From the NCBI GenBank assembly GCA_040385875.1, contig JAZKGO010000201.1, forward strand, positions 1 to 13,956: a DNA stretch of 13,956 nt, read 5' to 3'. This document shows positions 7,533 through 13,956 of this stretch, piece after piece. The stretch's first letter is position 1, and each line of letters begins with the position of its first letter. The notes beneath the pieces were generated by a model, which searched no databases, was not told the origin of the DNA, and saw only the letters and a program-made list of their open reading frames with translations. Source of the stretch: JANMZR01 sp040385875. GTDB taxonomy: Bacteria > Bacteroidota > Bacteroidia > Cytophagales > Spirosomataceae. A program made the position numbers and the translations under genes.

Positions 7533-7655
7533 TTTGGTAGCCGGCACAATCAAAAGAAAATCTATTCCAAATTATCGGCATTGCGCCAATTTATATAACT
7601 TGCATAGAAAGTTTTTTCAGAATAGGTAAAAATCAATTTTTAGTAATACACATTA

Positions 7656-9059
7656 ATGAAACTTCAATTTTTCGGCGCCGCCCAAACTGTAACTGGCTCA
7701 AAACACATTATCACCACAGATAAAGGCACTAAAATTTTATTAGATTGTGGACTTTTTCAGGGTATTGGCACTCAGGAAATGAACCAAACTTTTGGTTTTG
7801 ACCCTTCCGAAATTGATTATATGGTGCTTTCTCATGCCCATATTGACCATACAGGTTTGTTGCCGAGGTTGGTGGCAAAAGGCTTCAAAGGCCCGATATT
7901 TTGTACTTCAGCCACAAGAGATTTGGCTGAAATACTTTTGGGTGACTCGGCAAAGATTCAGTCAAATGATTTGAAAAGAGTGAATGAAAGACGGATAAAA
8001 AGAGGTGAAAATGCACTTGAGCTATTGTATGGGGAGGATGACGTGGTACAAACTCTTGACCAAATGAGATCTATGACCTACCGAGACAGCTTTCAGGTGT
8101 GTGAGGAGGTGTCCTGCATATTTATGGATGCGGGTCATATTTTAGGCTCGGCCTCGGTGAATTTGACCATTAAAGAAAATAATGGCCAAACGATTCGCCT
8201 TACCTTTACAGGTGATATAGGCAGGCCATCAGATAGAATTCTAAAATCACCAGAGCCCTTTCCACAGGCCGATTATATCATTTGTGAATCGACCTATGGC
8301 AATCGCTTACACCCTGCAGCTGAAAACGTAAAAGCAGAGCTATTGGAGCTTGTCCATAACATTTGTGTGAAAAACCGTGGGAAAATACTTATTCCAGCAT
8401 TTAGTGTGGGGCGTACTCAGGAGATTGTTTATGCGCTGGATCAATTGGAAGAGGAAGGTCTTTTGCCTAAAATACCCATTTTTGTGGATAGCCCCCTTTC
8501 AGTAAAAGCAACTGGTGTGATGAGAAAACATAGAGAGTGCTATAATCCTCAGATAATGAGGTATTTACATGAAGGGGATGGCGATGCTTTTGGCTTCGAT
8601 CATCTGACTTATATTTCAGAAAAGGCGGATTCAATTGCCCTGAATGATTCAAAAGGACCTGCTGTAATTATTTCAGCTTCGGGAATGGCCGAGGCAGGTC
8701 GCATCAAACACCATATTGCTAATAATATTTCTGATCCTAATTGTGCCATACTTTTTGTGGGTTATTGCTCCCCAGAGGGCTTGGGCGGAAGGCTTAAAGC
8801 GGGAGAAAAACAGGTAAGAATATTTGGAAATGATTATCAAGTAAACTGTCAAATCCATATCATGGATTCCTTTTCTGCTCATGGCGATTACAGCGAGTTG
8901 ATTCAATTTCTGGATTGCCAGAATAAGGCGGAAGTCAAAAAAATATTTTTGGTGCATGGAGAATTAGAAACACAAATTGCTTTCAAAAAACGATTGCAAG
9001 ACATTGGCTGGGGCGAGATTCTGATACCTAAAATGTTTGATCAATTTGAGCTGAGTTAG
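7656..9059 (+). CDS. MBL-fold/beta-CASP metallo-hydrolase, probable RNA-processing nuclease
   Basis: This 467-residue enzyme belongs to the metallo-beta-lactamase superfamily, beta-CASP group, usual length about 450-470. Metal ligands are visible: HAHIDH at 60-65, H161 in GHILGSA and D187 in TFTGDIG. The beta-CASP insert carries motif A (E211 in CEST), the segment ILIPAFSVGRTQEI, motif B (the histidines at 352-353 after SGMAEAGR) and motif C (H409 in SFSAHGDY). The tail containing IFLVHGE is an RMMBL domain. Family members hydrolyse RNA phosphodiester bonds in the cytoplasm using two zinc ions. The substrate here is not shown, and bacterial members are often annotated only as MBL-fold RNA-metabolising hydrolases. 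The ATG at 7656 is followed at once by the family's typical opening strand (MKLQFFGAAQTVTGS). It is a single gene, divergent from the kinase operon and convergent with the MFS gene. Confidence 0.93.
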   Translation: MKLQFFGAAQTVTGSKHIITTDKGTKILLDCGLFQGIGTQEMNQTFGFDPSEIDYMVLSHAHIDHTGLLPRLVAKGFKGPIFCTSATRDLAEILLGDSAKIQSNDLKRVNERRIKRGENALELLYGEDDVVQTLDQMRSMTYRDSFQVCEEVSCIFMDAGHILGSASVNLTIKENNGQTIRLTFTGDIGRPSDRILKSPEPFPQADYIICESTYGNRLHPAAENVKAELLELVHNICVKNRGKILIPAFSVGRTQEIVYALDQLEEEGLLPKIPIFVDSPLSVKATGVMRKHRECYNPQIMRYLHEGDGDAFGFDHLTYISEKADSIALNDSKGPAVIISASGMAEAGRIKHHIANNISDPNCAILFVGYCSPEGLGGRLKAGEKQVRIFGNDYQVNCQIHIMDSFSAHGDYSELIQFLDCQNKAEVKKIFLVHGELETQIAFKKRLQDIGWGEILIPKMFDQFELS

Positions 9060-9089
9060 GTTAAAAACTAAACTTACACTTTTCAGCTC
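9048..9089. terminator. Inverted repeat spanning both stop codons of convergent genes
   Basis: GAGCTGA (9048-9054) is the exact reverse complement of TCAGCTC (9083-9089). Inside, AGTTAG can pair imperfectly with CTAAACT. The repeat covers the TAG of the MBL gene and the TGA of the MFS gene, and only 23 bases separate the genes. It is plausible as a shared bidirectional terminator, although the T-runs are poor. Confidence 0.4.
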
Positions 9090-10381
9090 ACTTCTTTGGA
9101 CGAAAGTCGCATGGTCATAATACCCGCCAAAGCGGCAGGAACAGCAAAAACCATAAAATTAGCCGACATAGAAAGGCCAGCACCAATCAGAAAGCCACCC
9201 AAAAGCGGCCCCACAATACCACCCACCCGACCAGCACCCATGGCATAGCCGACACCGGTTGTTCTGAATTCTGTCGGGTACATGCGAGCTGCCACCGCAT
9301 ATAGCCCTACAAAGCCTCCTTGAATGCCAAATCCCAACAATGCCAAAATCAAAAGAATGATATCAGAACCCACAAAAAGACCAAATGAAGCCATTAATAT
9401 GGCTGTGCAAATGAATATGACACCGATTGTTTTTTTAAGACCAAATTTACTTGAAAAATAACCTTGAGTGATAATGCCAAAGAAAGCACCAATGTTAAAA
9501 ACAGTACCAGCATAAATGGATAATTTTAGTGACAGGCCCGCATTGGTGGCAAGCTTGGGAATCCAACTGGTCATAAAATATAAGGCAGCAAAAGCCATGA
9601 ACAACCCCAACCATAATTGTAGCGTAGGAGTCTTGTAATCACTTGATAATAAATTATTTACAGGAATTAGATTGGTGGATATTTGTTTTTCTGGCAATTG
9701 ATCAAGCTTGCTTTGGCCCATCTTTGTCAAAATTTTATTCAAACTTTCCAATGCATTTTTGGGCTGTGCCTTCACAAAAAACTCAATAGATTCAGATATA
9801 TAAAAATAGATCAAAGGAAGTGTAATCAGCGAAGCAAAACCAGCTAGTTGAAACATATATTGCCAACCATGATCAGGAATTACTTTGGCAGCCACCAAGC
9901 CAGAAACTACCGCACCGATTGGGTAACCAGAAATGACCAAGCTTACCCAAAAATCTTTGGTTTTATTAGGTGTAAATTCAGCGGCCAAAGCGGCTGTTGT
10001 AGCCAACATACTGCCTATGCCTAAGCCAGATATAAAGCGAAAGAAGATTAAACCAGTCACATTGGTGGCATAAGAAGTAAGAAATATACATAGCCCCATA
10101 ATAGTTGCGGAGAGTAAAATGAGGTTTTTACGCCCAATTTTATCTGCTAATGGTGCCAAAATTACCGCCCCGATGGTCATCCCTAAAAGCCCCGAGCTAA
10201 ATACAACTCCTAAAGTTTCAGAACTCACACTCCAAGCTTTTGCAATGGCTGGAGCAGTATAGGATATCACCAACACGTCCATTCCATCGAGCATATTCAT
10301 TATAAAACAAACAAATAATGTGGCGTATTGGAGATTTGAAATGGGAGAATTGTCAATGATTGTTTTCGGATTAAAGGTCAT
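9083..10381 (-). CDS. MFS transporter, aromatic acid:H+ symporter (AAHS) type
   Basis: This is an inner-membrane secondary transporter of 432 residues with about 12 membrane helices, full length for the major facilitator superfamily. The first helix carries DGMDVLVISYTAPAIA (32-47), the AAHS signature with its acidic pair. The loop between helices 2 and 3 has LADKIGRKN (78-86), the MFS DRxGRR-like motif. The second half has the family segment FVGLYAVAARMYPTEFRTTGVG (around 358-378), followed by AGRVGGIVGPLLGG. AAHS members import organic acids such as 4-hydroxybenzoate, protocatechuate or related carboxylates with protons. The substrate cannot be read from sequence, and the neighbouring malonate and aldolase genes suggest a small or keto organic acid. 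It follows madM by 104 bases and has its own promoter-like sequence. The start is an ATG at 10381. Confidence 0.9.
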   Translation of the reverse strand: MTFNPKTIIDNSPISNLQYATLFVCFIMNMLDGMDVLVISYTAPAIAKAWSVSSETLGVVFSSGLLGMTIGAVILAPLADKIGRKNLILLSATIMGLCIFLTSYATNVTGLIFFRFISGLGIGSMLATTAALAAEFTPNKTKDFWVSLVISGYPIGAVVSGLVAAKVIPDHGWQYMFQLAGFASLITLPLIYFYISESIEFFVKAQPKNALESLNKILTKMGQSKLDQLPEKQISTNLIPVNNLLSSDYKTPTLQLWLGLFMAFAALYFMTSWIPKLATNAGLSLKLSIYAGTVFNIGAFFGIITQGYFSSKFGLKKTIGVIFICTAILMASFGLFVGSDIILLILALLGFGIQGGFVGLYAVAARMYPTEFRTTGVGYAMGAGRVGGIVGPLLGGFLIGAGLSMSANFMVFAVPAALAGIMTMRLSSKEVS

Positions 10382-10432
10382 GCTTTTGTAGGATAGAGTA
10401 TTATTTATTTTTCAAGTATTTTTTATAGAATT

Positions 10433-10462
10433 CAAATTTATTCAATTTCAAGTGATCTCAAA
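10433..10462 (-). promoter_or_regulatory. Bacteroidota-type promoter for the MFS gene
   Basis: On the minus strand, TTTG (10459-10462) is followed after 18 bases by TAAATTTG (10433-10440). This matches the Bacteroidota sigma consensus TTTG and TAnnTTTG at an acceptable spacing. Transcription would start near 10426 and give a leader of about 45 bases. It suggests that the MFS gene can be expressed independently of the malonate genes. Confidence 0.55.
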
Positions 10463-10485
10463 TTAAAATTTAGCCATCCTTTTTT

Positions 10486-11244
10486 TCATAAAATGGAATT
10501 CAAAATCAAATAAAATAGTGAGGGGCAAACTAAGCAACCGAGGCCAGTATAAAAAGTGGCTGTAAGAGCACCATAAGGCACTAGTTTGGGGTCGGTAGCG
10601 GCTAAGCCAGCCATCACTCCTGCATTTGTACCAATAATTCCGCCAAAAATCATTGCAGTATTGGGATTGTTTAGTCCGATATATTTGGCAATAAAAGGTG
10701 TACTAATAGCCACAAATACGGCCTTAACTACACCAGTTGCAATGCTCAAAGCGATTAAATCGGAGCTTGCTCCTAACGCTGCGCCCGTCACTGGGCCTAC
10801 AATATAAGTACAAGCACCCGCACCCAAAGTGGCAAGACTTATGGCATCGGTATAGCCGTAAAGGCGAGCAATAATGACACCGAAAAAAAAGGAAAACGAG
10901 ATCCCAATAAAAAGAGACAAAATGGCTGGCCAACCCGCCCGCATAATTACATATAAGCTAGCTCCCAGCGCAGTAGAAACAATGGCAAAGTCACGAAACA
11001 TCGACCCACCCATTTGACCAATACCCGCAAACAATTTGACGTCGGCGATTCCTTTTTGGCCACCGGTAATGTCTCCTCCAAAATAGGCAATTGCTAATCC
11101 AAAAATAATGGCGATGGCTGGACTTGGAACAGTATTTTTGGTTAACTTTTTTGAGATAATTTCAGAAACATAAATGATAATGCCAATAACAAAGAAAGCA
11201 AATATAAGACCATTTTTGTCAATAAATTTCAGGATAACTTCCAT
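10486..11244 (-). CDS. madM: Malonate transporter subunit MadM
   Basis: This is the larger membrane subunit of the two-component, sodium-dependent MadLM malonate importer, 252 residues, which is the normal MadM length. It is very hydrophobic, with several membrane helices rich in Gly and Ala. Segments such as TVPSPAIAIIFGLAIAYFGG, IGQMGGSMFRDFAIVSTALG and GPVTGAALGASSDLIALSIA are typical of MadM. The open frame extends upstream to 11415, but that extra 57-residue part is hydrophilic, overlaps madL and does not resemble MadM. The ATG at 11244, two bases after the madL stop, is therefore the start, with translation probably coupled. It is the last gene of the malonate operon before the MFS gene. 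Substrate is inferred from family and from the adjacent malonyl-CoA synthetase-like gene. Confidence 0.9.
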   Translation of the reverse strand: MEVILKFIDKNGLIFAFFVIGIIIYVSEIISKKLTKNTVPSPAIAIIFGLAIAYFGGDITGGQKGIADVKLFAGIGQMGGSMFRDFAIVSTALGASLYVIMRAGWPAILSLFIGISFSFFFGVIIARLYGYTDAISLATLGAGACTYIVGPVTGAALGASSDLIALSIATGVVKAVFVAISTPFIAKYIGLNNPNTAMIFGGIIGTNAGVMAGLAATDPKLVPYGALTATFYTGLGCLVCPSLFYLILNSIL

Positions 11245-11246
11245 TC

Positions 11247-11612
11247 TTAATTGTTGTTTTTGGGTGAAAATTTTGATAGAAATGGAATAGCGGCTAGGCA
11301 AATAATTACTGGAATCAGCCCGACCAAAACGGCAATTAAACCTGAGCTTAGAGCTACTTTCACATTTTGAGTAGCCGCCATAGCGACGATAATAGGGATA
11401 TACATTTGGTTCCAAAAACTGATACCTGAAATCATTTTTTCACTTAGAAAACCTTTTTTTTCAAACCAATCATTGATTAAAATAAGCATCAACATCGCAA
11501 AGCCAACTCCGCCCACATTGGCTTCCACGCCGATATATTTGCCCAAAAGCTCCCCTAATATTTGGCCAACCAAATAACAAAAACTCAAGAGGCCAACGCC
11601 ATAAATTACCAT
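11247..11612 (-). CDS. madL: Malonate transporter subunit MadL
   Basis: This is the small membrane subunit of the MadLM malonate importer, 121 residues with about four hydrophobic helices. The opening MVIYGVGLLSFCYLVGQILG and the segment EANVGGVGFAMLMLIL are characteristic of MadL, and the central part NQMYIPIIVAMAATQNV also fits. Both MadL and MadM are needed for malonate uptake in characterised systems such as Malonomonas. The ATG at 11612 lies 20 bases after the stop of the acyl-CoA ligase gene, and the stop lies two bases before the madM start. This tight spacing indicates one operon. Confidence 0.92.
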   Translation of the reverse strand: MVIYGVGLLSFCYLVGQILGELLGKYIGVEANVGGVGFAMLMLILINDWFEKKGFLSEKMISGISFWNQMYIPIIVAMAATQNVKVALSSGLIAVLVGLIPVIICLAAIPFLSKFSPKNNN

Positions 11613-11632
11613 AGATTTTCTAGAAAATATTT

Positions 11633-13120
11633 TTAAATAAACAGTTTTTTCAAGTCTGGTTTTACTACTTTGCCCATTGCATTTTTGGGTAATTCATCTA
11701 TTACTTTATAAATTCTTGGACATTTATAGCCAGGCAATCTTTCTCTGAGCCAAGTATTTAATTGCTTGATATCCACTGACTTATCATTCAAAATTAACGC
11801 AGCCCCCACTATTTCACCCCATTCTTCATCGGGCAGGCCTAATACACTACAGTCAACAATTGAAGTATTTTGTCTTAAAATTTCTTCAATTTCTAAAGCG
11901 GATATTTTGTAACCACCCGACTTAATAATGTCTACTGAATCCCTTCCTAAAATCTTAATATAACCGTTTTCCACCACCGCAATATCACCTGTTTTGAACC
12001 AACCATCTTCAGTAAAGGTTTTTTGTGTAGCCTCAGGTTTATTCCAATATTCAGTAAAAACTGAAGCCCCTTTCACTTGAATTTCACCGGCTTGGTCAGC
12101 CTCTACATTTTTATTTTGCTCGTCTACCAATCTAATCTGCACACCGGGTAAAGGCATCCCAATAAACCCTGCTTTTCGCTCCCCCTTATAAGGATTACTG
12201 ACTCCCATCCCGATTTCCGTCATTCCGTATCGTTCCAAAAGGGTGTGGCCACTTATTTTTTGCCATTTTTCCATTACTGAAACAGGCAAGGCAGCTGAGC
12301 CCGATACCATCAATCTGAACTTCGATAAAACCTTGGATATTTCTTTTTGTTTCTCTTCCGTTTGCTTTTCCCAAAAGGCAATTAATTTGAAATAAATAGT
12401 AGGCACAGCCATAAAAAGATTTATTTTACCTTTGCTAAAGGCCTCAAATACAGCCTCTTCACTAAATTTTGGAAGAAATTCAACTGTAGCCCCAGCCCAT
12501 AGTGCGCAGGAGATTACATTGATTATTCCATGTACATGATGCAAAGGTAATACGCATAATATATGGTCAGTTGAGCTCCATTTCCATGCCTCAACAAGGG
12601 TAGAAATTTGCGCCTCAATGGTACAATGGAGCGTCACAACACCTTTAGGCAGATTTGTAGTCCCACTCGTATAGAGTATCATTGCACGGCGTTCTGGGGC
12701 AATATTTGGAAGAGCAATTGGTTTTGCCTTTTCCAAAACTTCTGTAGTAATCACCACCAATCTCAAATTATTTTCCTGACAATAGCTACTTAAAATGGGT
12801 TCAAATTCTGGTGCAACCACAATGATATTAGCGCCAGTATCTTCCAATACATATTGTAATGAACTAATAGGATAGCTAATGCAAAGTGGCACTGCTACAC
12901 CTCCAGCACGCCATATACCCCATTGAGCGACCACATAATGAAGGCCTGGCCCCACCATAAATGCTACTCTGGCTTCCTCCAAATCTGGTTTTTCGGATAG
13001 CAAAATGGAGGCAAAACTTTCGGATAAATGCAATAACTGATGATAGTTATAGGATTTACCGTCTGATATAATGGCCTGATTACTACTATTTTGGGAAGCG
13101 TGCTCTATTAATTGAATCAT
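11633..13120 (-). CDS. matB: AMP-forming acyl-CoA ligase, probable malonyl-CoA synthetase
   Basis: This 495-residue enzyme is an adenylate-forming ligase predicted to convert malonate, ATP and CoA to malonyl-CoA, AMP and pyrophosphate in the cytoplasm. Motifs in order are the P-loop YTSGTTNLPKG (150-160), LERYGMTEIGMGVSNP (295-310), TGD (377-379), GRDSVDIIKSGGYKISALEIE (392-412), and PKNAMGK (478-484) with catalytic K484. The RYGMTE(I/T)xMxxSNP block followed by GERxxGxxGxPLPGV resembles bacterial MatB and mitochondrial ACSF3 malonyl-CoA synthetases. Adjacent madL and madM strongly support malonate as substrate. The P-loop has Asn156 where this family normally has Gly. The gene starts 32 bases after the aldolase stop. 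Another short dicarboxylate or acyl substrate is possible. Confidence 0.82.
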   Translation of the reverse strand: MIQLIEHASQNSSNQAIISDGKSYNYHQLLHLSESFASILLSEKPDLEEARVAFMVGPGLHYVVAQWGIWRAGGVAVPLCISYPISSLQYVLEDTGANIIVVAPEFEPILSSYCQENNLRLVVITTEVLEKAKPIALPNIAPERRAMILYTSGTTNLPKGVVTLHCTIEAQISTLVEAWKWSSTDHILCVLPLHHVHGIINVISCALWAGATVEFLPKFSEEAVFEAFSKGKINLFMAVPTIYFKLIAFWEKQTEEKQKEISKVLSKFRLMVSGSAALPVSVMEKWQKISGHTLLERYGMTEIGMGVSNPYKGERKAGFIGMPLPGVQIRLVDEQNKNVEADQAGEIQVKGASVFTEYWNKPEATQKTFTEDGWFKTGDIAVVENGYIKILGRDSVDIIKSGGYKISALEIEEILRQNTSIVDCSVLGLPDEEWGEIVGAALILNDKSVDIKQLNTWLRERLPGYKCPRIYKVIDELPKNAMGKVVKPDLKKLFI

Positions 13121-13152
13121 TTTCTAAAATCTACATTTTTATTTTGTTTGTC

Positions 13153-13917
13153 CTAATCTCTGGACTCAGATAATTTCTTTGCCATATTTTTTGCTCCTTC
13201 TGACAAAAAGTAGGCGTCAGATCCACAGGCAATAAATTTTATACCCATGTCATGATATTTTTTGTAATCATCAGGATTAAAAAATAAAATGCCTGTCGAC
13301 TTACCAGCCTTTTTAGCGGCGGCCACAATTTTTTCAACCGCATCTATGTATTTTGGATTTTCAAATTGCCCAAAAATACCCATATCTATCGTCAAATCAG
13401 CGGGCCCAATAAACAATACATCTACTCCTTCGGTACTGGCTATTTCATCTAAATTATTGAGAGCCTCTACTGTTTCAATTTGAACGATTCCTAAAAAGTT
13501 ATCTTTGCTATTCTCGTAATAACTATCCCAAGTTTTACCATAGGCTGTAGGTCGAATCATGGTGGACACACCTCTATTGCCAAACGGGGGATAATGCAGT
13601 CCGCTCACTACTTTTCTAGCTTCTTCTGCCGTGTTTATTTTGGGGCACATCACACCTTCAGCTCCGATATCCATCACTTTGGATATGCGTGGGCCTTCTG
13701 GGGTTTCCACTCTCACAATCGCTGCAGTCGGGGATGATTCCAACGCTTGAAGCTGCAAAAGCACGTCATTTTCACTACTAGAGCTATGTTCCAAATCAAT
13801 CAAAACCCAGTCGAAGCCAGCATGTCCTATAATTTCGGCGGTCAATGGCGACCCAAGATTCATCCAGCAGCCATTTAATGTTTCTCCTTTTGCAAGTCGT
13901 TGTTTTAAGTTTTTCAT
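13153..13917 (-). CDS. HpcH/HpaI-family class II aldolase
   Basis: This 254-residue enzyme belongs to the metal-dependent pyruvate aldolase family that includes HpaI, RhmA (2-keto-3-deoxy-L-rhamnonate aldolase) and GarL. The (beta/alpha)8 signatures are present, counted from the ATG: LIDLEHS with catalytic His44, Arg69 in VRVETPEG, YPPFGNRG (109-116), metal ligand Glu148 in IVQIETVEAL, and Asp174 in FIGPADLTIDMG. Such enzymes reversibly cleave 4-hydroxy-2-oxo acids to pyruvate (or another 2-oxo acid) and an aldehyde. The exact substrate is unknown. I chose the ATG at 13917. A TTG two codons upstream (13923) is also in frame but is less likely. It lies seven bases after the stop of the preceding gene and 32 bases before the malonyl-CoA synthetase-like gene, so it is an internal operon gene. 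Confidence 0.9.
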   Translation of the reverse strand: MKNLKQRLAKGETLNGCWMNLGSPLTAEIIGHAGFDWVLIDLEHSSSSENDVLLQLQALESSPTAAIVRVETPEGPRISKVMDIGAEGVMCPKINTAEEARKVVSGLHYPPFGNRGVSTMIRPTAYGKTWDSYYENSKDNFLGIVQIETVEALNNLDEIASTEGVDVLFIGPADLTIDMGIFGQFENPKYIDAVEKIVAAAKKAGKSTGILFFNPDDYKKYHDMGIKFIACGSDAYFLSEGAKNMAKKLSESRD

Positions 13918-13924
13918 TTTCAAT

Positions 13925-13956
13925 TTATTTCAATCCTAACATTCGAATCGCATTTT
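13925..13956 (-). CDS. C-terminal end of an upstream gene, truncated by the window edge
   Basis: Only nine complete codons and a TAA stop (13925-13927) are visible, reading NAIRMLGLK. The spacing of seven bases to the aldolase ATG suggests a co-transcribed gene. The ending NAxRxLGL resembles the C-terminus of amidohydrolase-family metal hydrolases, but nine residues cannot prove it. Confidence 0.4.
   Translation of the reverse strand, partial: NAIRMLGLK

Larger units (their letters stand above)
6785..7655. other. 871-base non-coding region between divergent genes
   Basis: This region separates the minus-strand kinase operon from the plus-strand MBL hydrolase. It contains no gene I can support: the short open frames in it have no recognisable domain, and one lies inside the repeat element. 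It holds an inverted repeat at 7052-7090, a MITE-like element at 7119-7299, a small hairpin at 7306-7318, a terminator-like hairpin at 7345-7384 and a dyad at 7513-7532. The promoters of both flanking genes must lie here, but I found no full match to the TAnnTTTG promoter consensus facing either one. Confidence 0.7.

Noticed and set aside
11245..11415. A 57-residue N-terminal extension of madM
   Set aside because: It overlaps madL in another frame, is hydrophilic and unlike MadM. The ATG at 11244 directly after the madL stop gives the normal family length.
13918..13923. TTG start for the aldolase two codons upstream of the ATG
   Set aside because: The ATG at 13917 gives the usual family N-terminus (MKNLKQRL) and a normal gap to the preceding stop. 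The TTG adds only two residues.
1..13956. CRISPR array, tRNA or rRNA genes, and phage or defence genes
   Set aside because: No regularly spaced repeats, tRNA cloverleaf, rRNA segments, integrase or known defence genes were seen on either strand.

Overview
The window looks like chromosomal DNA of a Bacteroidota bacterium, probably of the Cytophagales type, although the genus cannot be fixed from sequence alone. The signs are AT-rich DNA, absence of recognisable Shine-Dalgarno sequences, a promoter matching the Bacteroidota TTTG/TAnnTTTG consensus before the MFS gene, and signal-peptide/TPR/HisKA_2 sensor kinases paired with a LytTR regulator, an arrangement common in that phylum.

Left part (104-6784, all minus strand): a four-gene signalling operon read from right to left. 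Three tandem paralogous sensor histidine kinases (674, 645 and 611 aa) are followed by one LytTR response regulator (243 aa). Each kinase has a signal peptide, a TPR-rich predicted periplasmic region, one membrane helix, a short coiled coil and a HisKA_2/HATPase_c core. The sensor halves are strongly diverged, but the last ~200 residues are nearly identical in all three, with long runs of identical DNA in a mosaic pattern. This suggests gene conversion, and three inputs converging on one output regulator.

Middle (6785-7655): 871 bases without a credible gene. They hold a 181-bp MITE-like element with perfect 20-bp terminal inverted repeats and nested hairpins, a strong bidirectional terminator-like hairpin with no obvious gene to terminate, and two further dyads.

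7656-9059 (plus): a complete MBL-fold/beta-CASP/RMMBL hydrolase, probably an RNA-processing nuclease. It converges with an MFS gene, and one inverted repeat spans both stop codons.

Right part (9083-13956, all minus strand): a catabolic and transport cluster read from right to left. It consists of the last codons of an unidentified gene (possibly an amidohydrolase), an HpcH/HpaI-type aldolase, a malonyl-CoA synthetase-like acyl-CoA ligase, the malonate transporter subunits MadL and MadM, and then, behind its own promoter, an AAHS-type MFS acid transporter. Together these suggest uptake of malonate and activation to malonyl-CoA, joined to aldolase cleavage of a 2-keto-3-deoxy- or 4-hydroxy-2-oxo-acid. 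No malonyl-CoA or malonate decarboxylase is present in the window.
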